A stretch of DNA of 64,000 nt from Lysobacteraceae bacterium (lineage in GTDB: Bacteria; Pseudomonadota; Gammaproteobacteria; Nevskiales; Nevskiaceae): NCBI GenBank assembly GCA_013823855.1, contig PNMW01000082.1, positions 176,948 to 240,947 of the forward strand, given 5' to 3'. Position numbers and translations under genes: made by a program. Under the pieces are notes generated by a model, which saw nothing but the letters and a program-made list of their open reading frames with translations, was not told the DNA's origin and did no database searches. Below, piece by piece: positions 42,667-51,106 of the stretch (the stretch's first letter is position 1; each line of letters starts with the position of its first letter).

Positions 42667-43295
42667 TGGCCGCCGCCCGCCCGGTCCGGCGCTCGCCGGA
42701 CGAGTCGATCCGGATGTTCGAGGCCGACTGGATGGAAGCGCTGTCGAAGATTCCGTTCTGGGTGCCGATGGCGATCTACATGCCGCTGTTCGTCTGGCTG
42801 ACCTGGAACGCGTTCGCCGGTGGCATCGGCGTGCCGAACTGGATCGCCTGCTTCGCCGGCGGACTGGTGATCTGGACCGCCACCGAGTACTTCCTGCACC
42901 GCTTCCTGTTCCACTGGACCCCGCCGGGCAAGATCGGCGAGCGCCTGCACTTCATCTGGCATGGCGTCCATCACGACCACCCGAACGACCGCCTGCGCCT
43001 GGTGATGCCGCCGTCGGTGAGCCTGCCGCTGGCCTACGGTTTCTACAGCCTGTTCGGTCTGGCCTTCGCCGGCCCGGCGCTGTTCGCGGTGTTCGGCGGC
43101 TTCATCGTCGGCTACGTGATCTACGACACCCTGCACTACGCGCTGCACCACCACGCCTGGCAGCAGCCACTGTTCAAGAAGCTGAAGGTGCACCACATGC
43201 AGCATCACTTCGTGAACGGCGACACCGGCTACGGGGTATCCAGCCCGCTGTGGGACTGGATCATGGGCACCCGGCGGGTCGCGGCGAAGCGCTGA
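42666..43295 (+). CDS. Fatty acid hydroxylase superfamily protein, FA2H/Scs7-like
   Basis: The 209-residue integral membrane di-iron enzyme has the histidine boxes EYFLHRFLFH, LHFIWHGVHHDHPND, LHYALHHH and VHHMQHHF and ends GYGVSSPLWDWIMGT. This spacing is that of fatty-acid 2-hydroxylases acting on ceramide acyl chains (yeast Scs7, human FA2H) rather than of sterol C4 oxidases. Three to four membrane spans are evident (FWVPMAIYMPLFVWLTW, WIACFAGGLVIW, and the Ala/Phe-rich pair near 120-150). No cytochrome b5 domain is fused. Position in the sphingolipid locus supports a ceramide or sphingoid-base hydroxylase; the exact carbon is unknown. Confidence 0.85.
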   Translation: MAAARPVRRSPDESIRMFEADWMEALSKIPFWVPMAIYMPLFVWLTWNAFAGGIGVPNWIACFAGGLVIWTATEYFLHRFLFHWTPPGKIGERLHFIWHGVHHDHPNDRLRLVMPPSVSLPLAYGFYSLFGLAFAGPALFAVFGGFIVGYVIYDTLHYALHHHAWQQPLFKKLKVHHMQHHFVNGDTGYGVSSPLWDWIMGTRRVAAKR

Positions 43296-43316
43296 TCCCG
43301 CGTTTCCGCAGCAACG

Positions 43317-43341
43317 AAAAGCCGGCTCCGCGCCGGCTTTT
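43317..43341. terminator. Bidirectional intrinsic terminator
   Basis: AAAAGCCGGC (43317-43326) pairs with GCCGGCTTTT (43332-43341) around a TCCGC loop. It sits between convergent genes ending at 43295 (plus) and 43365 (minus) and has T runs in both directions. Confidence 0.93.
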
Positions 43342-43364
43342 CCATTGCTGCGGCTGCTGCGCAC

Positions 43365-44186
43365 TCAGATCGGTACCGGCAGCTTCTGAAGCTCGAAGAC
43401 CAGCAGGCCGTGGTCGGAATACGCCTTGATCCAGGCATCGCGCTCGGCAGCGGTGGTCAGCGCCGGCCAGCCGAGCACGTCGACCTCGGCACCGTGCAGC
43501 CGCTTGAAGGCCAGATGCTTCGAGGCCAGCACGTGGTCGAGATCGGCCGGCTTGTAGCGGCTGCGGCTGCCGTTCGACCAGGTTGCCGGATGGGCCTTGC
43601 CCAGCAGGCGCATGCCGGCCTTGCCGGCCTCGGCAGCCAGCCGGGCGATCTCGGCATCGGCGACGATCGCGATTCCGCTCGCGTAGTCGAGCCCCATGGT
43701 GTTCAGGTCGCCGACGACGATGAAGTTCGCCGCCCCGCCGGCGGCCTGCGCATCGAGCACTTCCTTGAGCCGGAAGGCCTTCTGGAACTGCGCATCGCGC
43801 AGGCCGAGGCCGATCGGATCGGCGCTGCTCTTGGTATGCAGGAACAGCAGCGAGTAGTTGATGCCGGCGACGGTCGCGGTCAGCAGGCTGCCCGGCCGCA
43901 GGCTCACCTGCCCGATCTGGAACTCCAGCCGCTGCGAGAAGAAACCGGTGATGCCGCCCTTGACGCCAACCAGGATCTCCTGGACCTGCGCGCCTTCGGT
44001 GATATGGAACTGGTAGCCGGGAAAGGCCTGGACCAGCGGCCCGAACACGCCCTTGCCCTCGACCTCGTAGAGCGCGAAGACATCCGGCTTTGCCGCCTTG
44101 AGATAGGCCAGCACCCGCTCGGCGCGCGCCGGATCATCCTTGAAATGCTCGACGTTCCACGATGCGACGCGCAGTGCCTTGGCCAT
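43365..44186 (-). CDS. Endonuclease/exonuclease/phosphatase (EEP) family protein
   Basis: The 273-residue protein shows the EEP fold landmarks: RVASWNVEHFK, DVFALYEVEGKG with the catalytic Glu, VVGDLNTMGLDY (Asp-x-Asn), DLDHVLAS and a C-terminal SDHGLLVFEL (Asp-His). No signal peptide is visible. The family includes nucleases, inositol-phosphate phosphatases and neutral sphingomyelinases. It is the last gene of a seven-gene minus-strand run, 39 bp after the nucleotidyltransferase, within the sphingolipid locus. That makes a phosphodiesterase acting on a lipid head group conceivable, but a nuclease role cannot be excluded. Confidence 0.82.
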   Translation of the reverse strand: MAKALRVASWNVEHFKDDPARAERVLAYLKAAKPDVFALYEVEGKGVFGPLVQAFPGYQFHITEGAQVQEILVGVKGGITGFFSQRLEFQIGQVSLRPGSLLTATVAGINYSLLFLHTKSSADPIGLGLRDAQFQKAFRLKEVLDAQAAGGAANFIVVGDLNTMGLDYASGIAIVADAEIARLAAEAGKAGMRLLGKAHPATWSNGSRSRYKPADLDHVLASKHLAFKRLHGAEVDVLGWPALTTAAERDAWIKAYSDHGLLVFELQKLPVPI

Positions 44187-44225
44187 CTCTGCTCTCCCCC
44201 CTGCCAGCTCCGCTTCAGCCCCGTT

Positions 44226-45020
44226 TCAGCCCTGCAGTCGATCCGCCGCCAGCAGGCGTTCGACCAGTTCCTTGTCGGCCGGCTTGTCGACATCCACCGC
44301 CGCCCGCGCGAACGGCATCTCGACGACTGCGGCGCTGGCACCGCCGGCCAGCTGGCCGAGGCGGCTCAGTGCCGCCGACAGCTTCAGCCAGCCGAGCCGA
44401 TACCGCAACGCATAGCCCGGCCCGAGCAGGCGCAGCATCCGCACCGGCTGCTTGCGCAGCGCTTCGACGTGCTGCCACAGCGCGGCCAGCGCCTGCGCCT
44501 TCGGGGTGGCGAAGAAGAACAGGTTGCAGCCGCTGTAGGCGCCCTCGGCGAAGCGCAGCCAGGTACGCCGGGTATCCGGCATTTCGGCGAGCACCACCTC
44601 CGCGCTCGCCAGCCCGAGCGCGGCATCGGCCGCCGGCGGCACCCGGGCCAGGAAGTGGCTGACCCAGGCCGGCTGCAGCAGCGCATGGTCGGCGGTGGTG
44701 ACCAGCAGCGGCGCCGGGTACCGGGCCAGCGCGGCGACCACGCTGCGGCTCGGACTGCCGGCGGCCGGGAAGGTCTCGACCGGCTTGCCGCGCGCCGCCT
44801 CGGCCAGCCCCGGCAGCGCGTGGACCAGTTCGGGCACTTCGATGATCACCACGATGCGGGCAATCTCCGGTGTGGCGCCAAGCGCTGCGATCACCCTCAG
44901 CAGCATCGGCGTGCCGCCGACCGCGATCAGCGCCTTGTGCGGCACGCCGAACGCCTGCGCCATCGGATCGTCCGGCCCGCGCGAACCGGCGAGGACCAGC
45001 GCGGTCAGCTCGGCCTTCAC
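44226..45020 (-). CDS. MobA-like NTP transferase
   Basis: The 264-residue protein begins at GTG 45020 with the GT-A nucleotide-binding segment LTALVLAGSRG, followed by HKALIAVGGTPMLLRVIAAL and the metal-binding LLVTTADHALLQP. It resembles MobA/IspD-like nucleotidyltransferases but lacks further features that would fix the substrate. The GTG overlaps the stop of the GNAT-like gene by 4 bp (GTGA), so it is tightly linked to the putative ceramide synthase. Together with the other nucleotidyltransferase at 41887 it may make an activated head-group precursor. Confidence 0.82.
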   Translation of the reverse strand: MKAELTALVLAGSRGPDDPMAQAFGVPHKALIAVGGTPMLLRVIAALGATPEIARIVVIIEVPELVHALPGLAEAARGKPVETFPAAGSPSRSVVAALARYPAPLLVTTADHALLQPAWVSHFLARVPPAADAALGLASAEVVLAEMPDTRRTWLRFAEGAYSGCNLFFFATPKAQALAALWQHVEALRKQPVRMLRLLGPGYALRYRLGWLKLSAALSRLGQLAGGASAAVVEMPFARAAVDVDKPADKELVERLLAADRLQG

Positions 45021-46141
45021 GCCAGTGCCTTGCGGTAGACGCGATAGGTCTTGTAAGCGACGCCGCCGAGGCTTTCGTTGATCCGCCGCATCGGCAGATT
45101 GTCTTCGAGAATCCACGACAGCTCGGCGCGCTCGTAGCCGAGCTTGCGCGCCTCGGTGCGCATCGCGTCGATGATCAGGAACGGCAGCACGGCGCCGACG
45201 AAGCCGGTGGCGTACTTGCGCTTGACGCCCATCAGCGGCACCCGCGCCGACTTCACGCCGCGGATCTTCAGCCGCCACAGCAGCTTGGCCCAGCCGAACG
45301 GCAGAAGCTTGCCGTCGAGGTCGGCGATCGCCTCGTTGATGTTCGGCAGGCAGACGCCGAAGCCGGCCGGCTCGCCATCGACATCGATGAACCAGACCAG
45401 CTTCTCGTTGAGGATCGGCCGCATCGCCTTGGCCAGGTGATCGGTATCGGCGGCGGTCAGCGGCTCGAAGCGCCAGTTGGCGGCCCAGGCGTCGTTGAAG
45501 ATGGTGCTGATCGATTCGATGTCGCGCCGGTAGTGCCTGAAGTCCATGTGCCGCAACTTGAAGCTGTCCGGCAGCGGCCGCTTCATCAGGTTGACGATCG
45601 ACGCCGGCAGCGGCTGGGTGATGTCGCTCAGGTAGGCGAACACGTCCTTGGCCTTCGCGTAGCCGAGCGCTTCGATGTGGCTGGCGAGATAGTCGCGATC
45701 GTGGCCCATCATCAGCATCGGCGGCGTGTCGTGGCCCTTGATCAGCAGGCCGGTTTCCTCGTTGATCGACAGGCTGAACGGCCCCAGCGATTCGCGCATG
45801 CCGCGCGCCTTGAGCCAGGCCTCGGCGGTGTCGAACAGCAGCCGGATCAGCGCCGCATCGTCCTCCGCCGCCAGCATGCCGAAATGGCCGACGCCATCGG
45901 TGGCCTCGCGGTTGACCTGGGCGCTGATCCGGCCGACGTCGCGGCCGTCGCGCACCGCCAGCCACAGCTGGACGTCGGTATGCGCGAACAGCGGGTTGTG
46001 CTTCGGTGACAGCGCCTCGTCGCGCTCCATGTCCAGCGGCGTGATCCAGTTCGGATCACCGGCATGCAAGCGCGCCGGCAGGCGGATGAAGCGCTGCTTG
46101 AGCGCGGCGGAATCGACCGGCACGATGGTGATCGCGGACAT
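45017..46141 (-). CDS. GNAT-fold acyltransferase, candidate bacterial ceramide synthase (bCerS-like)
   Basis: The 374-residue protein has a GNAT-like N-terminal region typical of the YghO-type group (FIRLPARLHAGDPNWITPLD, NPLFAHTDVQLWLAVRDGRD, VGRISAQVN, FGMLAAEDD). A second half contains LGPFSLSINEETGLLIKGHD and ends SWILEDNLPMRRINESLGG. From memory of the Caulobacter work, the bacterial ceramide synthase that acylates 3-ketosphinganine is a GNAT-superfamily protein of this size, encoded near spt and cerR. That match, and the surrounding genes, are the basis for the call; I could not align the proteins. ATG 46141; 35 bp after lptG. Confidence 0.65.
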   Translation of the reverse strand: MSAITIVPVDSAALKQRFIRLPARLHAGDPNWITPLDMERDEALSPKHNPLFAHTDVQLWLAVRDGRDVGRISAQVNREATDGVGHFGMLAAEDDAALIRLLFDTAEAWLKARGMRESLGPFSLSINEETGLLIKGHDTPPMLMMGHDRDYLASHIEALGYAKAKDVFAYLSDITQPLPASIVNLMKRPLPDSFKLRHMDFRHYRRDIESISTIFNDAWAANWRFEPLTAADTDHLAKAMRPILNEKLVWFIDVDGEPAGFGVCLPNINEAIADLDGKLLPFGWAKLLWRLKIRGVKSARVPLMGVKRKYATGFVGAVLPFLIIDAMRTEARKLGYERAELSWILEDNLPMRRINESLGGVAYKTYRVYRKALA

Positions 46142-46176
46142 GGGTGATGCGGTCTCCGAAAGAGGAAGCGTGCGGC

Positions 46177-47265
46177 TCAGTGACGATCGAGCCGGAACAC
46201 GAATACCAGGCCGAGCAGCGCGAACAGCGCCGGTGCCAGCCACGCCGCGGTCTGCGGCGCGATGCTGCCGGCTTCGCCGAGAGCCGACAGCAGGCCGTTG
46301 ACCAGCAGGAAGACGAGTCCGGTCGCCAGCGCGCCGAGTACCTGCGCGCCGCCGGCACCGCCACGCGTCAGGGCGATGGCGACCGGGGTCGCCAGCAGCA
46401 GCATCACCAGCGCCGCCAGCGGATCGCTCCAGGCGCGGGCGATGCGCGTGCGGTAGAACGAATCGGTCTTGGTGCCGGACTGGCTGCCGGCCAGCACCTG
46501 TGCCGCCAGCCCGCCCGAGACGTAGGGCTCGGAGGCCGACAGCCGCATCAGATCGGCCGGCTTGAGCCGCGTGTCCCACGGCAGCCGCGCCTGCACCGGT
46601 TCATGGCGGCCGGCCTGCAGATCGGTGGGCTGCGCATCGATCAAGGTCCACTGGCCGTCGGCGTACTCGGCCCGTGCGGCGACCGTGCGGCTGAGCAGCC
46701 GGCCGGCGTCGTCACGGCGGTAGATGCGCACCTCGTCGAGCCGCCGGCCGTCGGGCATCACCGTGGCGACGCCGACCACGGCGCCGGCAGTACGGAACCA
46801 CAGCAGTTCGGTGTCCGGATCCTTGTCCGGCGACGGCGGCAGGCTGGCCCACCAGGCGGTCAGCGCCTTCTGCGCCCGCGGCACCACCACTTCGGCGAGC
46901 AGGCCATGCAGCACGCCGATCGCGACCACCGTCGGCAGCAGCGCCAGCAGCACGCGGCGGAACGGCAGGCCGGCGGCGCGCATCGCGCAGATCTCGTTCT
47001 GCCGCGACAGGGTCGAAAAGCTGAAGATCGCGCCGAGCAGCGCCGCCAGCGGCAGCGCCTGCAGCAGCACGCTCGGCGAACGCAGCGCGGTGTACTGGGC
47101 GATGCCGGGAAAGCCCTGGCCGCGGCTCAGGATGTCGGTCGAGGTCTCCAGCAGGTCGAGCACCTGGAACAGGCCGCCGAGGCCGCAAAGCACGGCGAAG
47201 CAGCGCAGCGCGAGCAGGCCGCGCAGGTAGGCGCCGAGCCCGCTGCCGATCAGGAGCAGCCTCAT
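46177..47265 (-). CDS. lptG: LPS-export permease LptG family protein
   Basis: The 362-residue protein has the permease plan of LptG: one or two helices at the N terminus, ending in FQVLDLLETSTDILSRGQGF, more helices around 60-130 (QALPLAALLGAIFSFSTLSR, NEICAMRAAGLPFRR), a periplasmic jellyroll region (130-260), and three to four C-terminal helices from WSDPLAALVMLLLATPVAIA. It overlaps lptF by ATGA. In gammaproteobacteria lptF-lptG normally sit opposite pepA. Here they lie between a HIT-family gene and a putative ceramide synthase, so this pair may be a paralogue devoted to sphingolipid export; that is inference. Confidence 0.88.
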   Translation of the reverse strand: MRLLLIGSGLGAYLRGLLALRCFAVLCGLGGLFQVLDLLETSTDILSRGQGFPGIAQYTALRSPSVLLQALPLAALLGAIFSFSTLSRQNEICAMRAAGLPFRRVLLALLPTVVAIGVLHGLLAEVVVPRAQKALTAWWASLPPSPDKDPDTELLWFRTAGAVVGVATVMPDGRRLDEVRIYRRDDAGRLLSRTVAARAEYADGQWTLIDAQPTDLQAGRHEPVQARLPWDTRLKPADLMRLSASEPYVSGGLAAQVLAGSQSGTKTDSFYRTRIARAWSDPLAALVMLLLATPVAIALTRGGAGGAQVLGALATGLVFLLVNGLLSALGEAGSIAPQTAAWLAPALFALLGLVFVFRLDRH

Positions 47266-48455
47266 GTCGCCTTCGCTGCCGGCTTCAGGCGGGCGGCGAC
47301 TGCCGCGACCAGGTCCTCGACCACCGACACCGCGCGGGTCACCGGGTTGTCGCCCGGCCGGGCGAGGCTCTGGCTGTAGATCCACACGCAGAGTGCGGCG
47401 AACACCAGCCACGGCAGCCAGACGCCGAGATAGGCATTGACCTTGCCGGACTCGGCAAGGCTTTCGCCAAGCTGCAGGCTGTTGTGGAACAGCAGCATCA
47501 GCACCGCGGCGACGATCAGGCTGGCAGTGCGCTTGCCGCGCTTGGCCGACATGCCGAGCGGAATCGCCAGCAGCGGCAGCAGCGGCAGCGACAGCGTGCG
47601 CGCCAGCCGGCCATTGAACTCGCCGGTCAGCTTGGCGGCGGAGATCGGCGTGTCCTGCCCGGGCAGGCCGCCGGCCAGCAGTTCCGGTGCAGTCAGTTCG
47701 CGCTCGTTGCCGCCACGGACACGGAACGGCGGCGCGTCCGGCGTGAATGCGGTGTTGCTTTCCATCTGCCGGTAATGCACCGCCAGCAGGCCGCTGCCGG
47801 GCTTGTCGCGGACATGCTCGCCGTCGTTCAGCGTCAGCTTCAGGCGCCGACCGTCATCGGACGGTGTCAGCGCACCGGTCTCGCCGACCGTCAGCTCCTC
47901 GCGGCCGTCGACCTCGCGGCGGATGAACACGTGCCGAAGCTTGCGGCCGCTCTTGTCGACCTCGTCGGCGGTCAGCGTGTAGCCGCTGCCGGCGCTGGCA
48001 AAGGTGCCCGGCTGCAGCCGGGCATCCCAGCCGGCGTTCAGCGCCGAATACATCACCGCGCGATAGTCGTAGCGGGCATACGGCTGCAGCCAGCCGAACA
48101 CCCAGGCGCTGAGCACGGTCAGCAGCAGCGACACCACCAGAAACGGCCGGGTCAGCCGGGCGATCGACTGGCCGCCGGCCAGATAGGCATCCAGCTCGTT
48201 CTCGTCGCCGAGCTTGGAGACGACCACGAACAGCGCGACGAAGAACGCCGCCGGCAAGGCCAGGCCGAGGTAGTGCGGCACCAGGTTCAGCACCAGCTTG
48301 AACACCGCCGGCAGCGCGTGATTGTTCTCGGCGAGGATGTCGAACAGCCGCAGCAGGCGCTCCAGCAGCAGCGCGATCAGCACCGTGCCGAGGCACAGCG
48401 CGAAGGCCGGCAGCAGCTGGCGCAGCAGGTAGCGATCGAGAATCGTCGGTTTCAT
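47262..48455 (-). CDS. lptF: LPS-export permease LptF family protein
   Basis: The 397-residue protein begins MKPTILDRYLLRQLLPAFAL and has N-terminal helices (LCLGTVLIALLLERLLRLFD, ALPAAFFVALFVVVSKLG followed by DENELDAYLAGGQSI). A periplasmic domain comes next, then C-terminal helices starting LPLLPLLAIPLGMSAKRGKR, a typical LptF signature. A GTG six bases upstream (48461) is an alternative start. LptF and LptG form the membrane part of the LptBFG ABC transporter; no lptB or lptC is present in the window. Confidence 0.9.
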   Translation of the reverse strand: MKPTILDRYLLRQLLPAFALCLGTVLIALLLERLLRLFDILAENNHALPAVFKLVLNLVPHYLGLALPAAFFVALFVVVSKLGDENELDAYLAGGQSIARLTRPFLVVSLLLTVLSAWVFGWLQPYARYDYRAVMYSALNAGWDARLQPGTFASAGSGYTLTADEVDKSGRKLRHVFIRREVDGREELTVGETGALTPSDDGRRLKLTLNDGEHVRDKPGSGLLAVHYRQMESNTAFTPDAPPFRVRGGNERELTAPELLAGGLPGQDTPISAAKLTGEFNGRLARTLSLPLLPLLAIPLGMSAKRGKRTASLIVAAVLMLLFHNSLQLGESLAESGKVNAYLGVWLPWLVFAALCVWIYSQSLARPGDNPVTRAVSVVEDLVAAVAARLKPAAKAT

Positions 48456-48462
48456 CGGCACA

Positions 48463-48900
48463 TCAGGCGCCGGTCCAGCCGGCGGCGAATTCGGCGCTCA
48501 GCCGGTCGAGCTGGGCGTCATCGAGGCTGACCGCGTCGGCCAGCGCTGGCGGATTCGGCCAGCCGGCGTCGGCAAACCTCAGACCGCCCCAGGTACGGGC
48601 GCCCTCGTAGCGCGGGATGACGTGAAAGTGCACGTCCGGGTCGACCATCATCAGCATCAGCCAGTTGATCCGCTGGTAGCCGACCCGCGTCGTCAGCAGC
48701 CGTTCGACACCTGTAGTGACCTCGCGCAGTTCGGCGAAGGCCTGCGGACTGAGCGCCGAAAACGCCGTCACCGGCTCCTTGCAGACCACCACCAGGCTGC
48801 CGAAGGTCGGCTGCTTCGGTCGCAACTGCACGGTCCAGCAGGCGGTCTCGGCAATCCGTGAACGGGGCCAGGCGAACTTCAGGGCAGTGGGATTCGGCAT
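48463..48900 (-). CDS. HIT family hydrolase
   Basis: The 145-residue protein has a histidine-triad-like motif in MVDPDVHFHVIPRYEGAR, with two of the usual histidines and then PRY, as in bacterial HIT proteins of the diadenosine polyphosphate hydrolase group. The upstream segment GSLVVVCKEPVTAFSALSP is also family-like. HIT enzymes cleave dinucleoside polyphosphates or nucleoside phosphoramidates. It is two bases from lptF (or overlapping, depending on the lptF start). A GTG at 48924 would add eight residues. Confidence 0.85.
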   Translation of the reverse strand: MPNPTALKFAWPRSRIAETACWTVQLRPKQPTFGSLVVVCKEPVTAFSALSPQAFAELREVTTGVERLLTTRVGYQRINWLMLMMVDPDVHFHVIPRYEGARTWGGLRFADAGWPNPPALADAVSLDDAQLDRLSAEFAAGWTGA

Positions 48901-48936
48901 CGGCACAAGGCGGTGGGTGCGCAAGGGTAGCGCGAC

Positions 48937-49824
48937 TCAGCGCAGCCGATAACCGCCAGCGGCGACAAAGGCCTGGGCGGCCGGGTTCCAGCGCCGTGCC
49001 GTCACCTCGATCGTCCAGCGGCCGTCGATCCGCTCGAAGCCGAGCAGGTTCCAGCGCGCGCCCTCGTCCTTGGGATTCGGGATCGCCGAGATCGACGGCA
49101 CGCCGAGCACCGGCACCAGCCCGTCCGGTCCGGGAACCGGATCGAAACGGGCGTCGCGGGAATGGCCGTGCAGCAGCAGCTCGGCACCGTGCGCGGCGAC
49201 CACCGCGCACAGTGCTGCGCGATCCTCGAGCGCCTTGCGCCGCTTGACCACGCCATCGGCCGGCGGGTGATGCAGCGCGACCACGCGTGCCAGCCCGCGA
49301 GCGCCGAGATCGGCGAGCAGCGCCGCCAGCGCGTCGAGCTGGGCGCGACCGAGGCGGCCGCTGGCCATGCCCGGCGCGGTCGGCACGGCGGTCGACAGGC
49401 CGATCAGCGCCAGCTCGCCGCGCTGGCGCAGAAAGGGAAAGGCCGCGACACCGTCATCGCCGTGCATCCACGGCCGCCAGTGCACCCAGCCCTGCGCGGG
49501 CGGCAGCGGCACCAGCGCATCGTGATTGCCGGGCACCACGGATACGTCGTCGGCATCGCCCAGCGTCGCCAGCCAGGCGGCGGCGGCCACGAATTCGCCG
49601 GGCAGCGAGAAATTGGTGATGTCGCCGCTGATCAGCCAGTGGTCCGGCGCATGGGCGCGGACATCCGCCACCGCGGCGGCCAGCAGCTCCGGCCGCTGCA
49701 GCTCGCGCCGGCCGCGCGCCCACGACAGGCGGCTCAGGCTGCGCTTGGAGAAGCGCTCGGCCAGGGTCGGCGGCGGGGCGTCGAAATGCAGGTGCGGATC
49801 GGAAAAATGGGCCAGCCGGAACAT
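48937..49824 (-). CDS. Calcineurin-like metallophosphoesterase
   Basis: All five di-metal motifs of the family are visible in this 295-residue protein: HFSDPHLHFD, LISGDITNF, VVPGNHDALV, ALHHPPADG and LLHGHSRDARF. No signal peptide is evident. It is the first gene of the minus-strand run with HIT, LptF, LptG, the GNAT-like protein, the nucleotidyltransferase and the EEP protein, 36 bp before HIT. Possible substrates include nucleotides, UDP-sugar lipids or phospholipid head groups; the sequence does not decide. Confidence 0.88.
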   Translation of the reverse strand: MFRLAHFSDPHLHFDAPPPTLAERFSKRSLSRLSWARGRRELQRPELLAAAVADVRAHAPDHWLISGDITNFSLPGEFVAAAAWLATLGDADDVSVVPGNHDALVPLPPAQGWVHWRPWMHGDDGVAAFPFLRQRGELALIGLSTAVPTAPGMASGRLGRAQLDALAALLADLGARGLARVVALHHPPADGVVKRRKALEDRAALCAVVAAHGAELLLHGHSRDARFDPVPGPDGLVPVLGVPSISAIPNPKDEGARWNLLGFERIDGRWTIEVTARRWNPAAQAFVAAGGYRLR

Positions 49825-49884
49825 GGATCGTCGCAAGTGGGATGCCGGCGGATGCCCGCCATCGGCTGCCGCCGTCGTCGACCA

Positions 49885-49912
49885 CTGACCGGCTGCCGCT
49901 TTGCACCATAAT
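49885..49912 (+). promoter_or_regulatory. Promoter candidate for the CDP-alcohol transferase operon
   Basis: CTGACC (49885-49890) and CATAAT (49907-49912) are separated by 16 bases, followed by the start codon at 49940. The pair fits the sigma-70 pattern moderately (4/6 and 5/6). It lies in the 115-bp gap between divergent operons. Confidence 0.5.
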
Positions 49913-49939
49913 ACGGCGCTTTTTTCACGATCCCGCTTG

Positions 49940-51106
49940 ATGAATCCCGCCGCCAATCCCTCGCCGCCGTCTCCAGGCCCGCTCGCGGCCTGCGCCGTGA
50001 TCACCGGCCGCAACAGCACCCTGCTCTGGGGCATGTCATCGACCGAGCGCCTGACCCGCTGCCTGAAGCGCGCCGGCGTGGCCGAGGTCCGCAGCGCGGA
50101 CCGGCTGGGCGACATCGTCGGCGGCGCCGTGCTGGTGCTGTCGAACGACTGGGTGTTCGACGTCTCGATCGTCGTCGGCCTCGCCAAGCGGCCCGGCACG
50201 CTGGTGATCGACCCGGTCAGCCGGCAGCCGGTTGCCGCCCATGTCGACGCCGGCCAGCTGCTGGCCGCGATCGCCCTGCTCGACGACGGCAGCGGCAGCC
50301 TGCCGGCGGACGTCCAGCGGCTCGGCCCCGAAGATGTCGGCGGCACCTACAACCACGAGCTGCGCAAGAAGGAATCGCCGTATCTGCTGCGGCTGACGCC
50401 GGAGACCCGCGCCGCCGTCGAGCGACGCATGTTCAATGGCAGCTACAAGGGCGTCACCGACTTCGTCACCAAGTACTGGTGGCCGCGGCCGGCCGAAGTG
50501 GTGACCCGCTGGTGCGCCAAGCTCGGCTTGAGCCCGAACATGGTCACCTCGATCGGCGCGATCGGCGTGATCTATTCGTTCTGGGCGTTCTGGCACGGCC
50601 ACTACCTGAGCGGCCTGGTCAGCGCCTGGATCATGACCTTCCTCGATACCGTCGACGGCAAGCTGGCCCGGGTGACGCTGACCTCGTCGAAGTGGGGCAA
50701 CGTCTTCGACCACGGCATCGACCTGATCCATCCGCCGTTCTGGTGGTGGGCCTGGATCGTCGGCCTCGGCGCTGCGGGTCTCGCCTCGCCGTACGACGGC
50801 CTGTGCCTCTGGGTGATCGTCGGCGGCTACGTCGTGCAGCGCATCTTCGAAGGCATCTTCGAGTGGCAGTTCGGCATGCATCCGCATGTCTGGCGGCCGT
50901 TCGACAGCTTTTTCCGGCAGATCACCGCACGGCGCAATCCGAACCTGGTGATCCTGACGCCGCTGGCGCTGGCCGGCTACCCGAACATCGGCATCTGGCT
51001 GGTGGCACTGTGGACAGCGCTGAGCCTCGTCGTCCACGCCGTGCAGATCCTGCAGGCACTGGCGGCGCGGCGTCACGGCCCGATCACGTCCTGGCTGAGC
51101 CAGTGA
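49940..51106 (+). CDS. CDP-alcohol phosphotransferase with N-terminal nucleotidyltransferase-like remnant
   Basis: A 388-residue protein. Residues 160-380 are an integral membrane CDP-alcohol phosphatidyltransferase with the complete catalytic motif D-x2-D-G-x2-A-R-x8-G-x3-D-x3-D, read here as DTVDGKLARVTLTSSKWG followed by NVFDHGID. Five to six helices surround it. Residues 15-130 have the feel of a degenerate nucleotidyltransferase (VLVLSNDWVFDVSIV), recalling the IPCT-DIPPS fusion of archaea, but the nucleotide loop is absent. It is TGATG-coupled to the lipid kinase gene. Such enzymes join a CDP-activated partner to an alcohol to make a phosphodiester lipid. Confidence 0.88.
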   Translation: MNPAANPSPPSPGPLAACAVITGRNSTLLWGMSSTERLTRCLKRAGVAEVRSADRLGDIVGGAVLVLSNDWVFDVSIVVGLAKRPGTLVIDPVSRQPVAAHVDAGQLLAAIALLDDGSGSLPADVQRLGPEDVGGTYNHELRKKESPYLLRLTPETRAAVERRMFNGSYKGVTDFVTKYWWPRPAEVVTRWCAKLGLSPNMVTSIGAIGVIYSFWAFWHGHYLSGLVSAWIMTFLDTVDGKLARVTLTSSKWGNVFDHGIDLIHPPFWWWAWIVGLGAAGLASPYDGLCLWVIVGGYVVQRIFEGIFEWQFGMHPHVWRPFDSFFRQITARRNPNLVILTPLALAGYPNIGIWLVALWTALSLVVHAVQILQALAARRHGPITSWLSQ

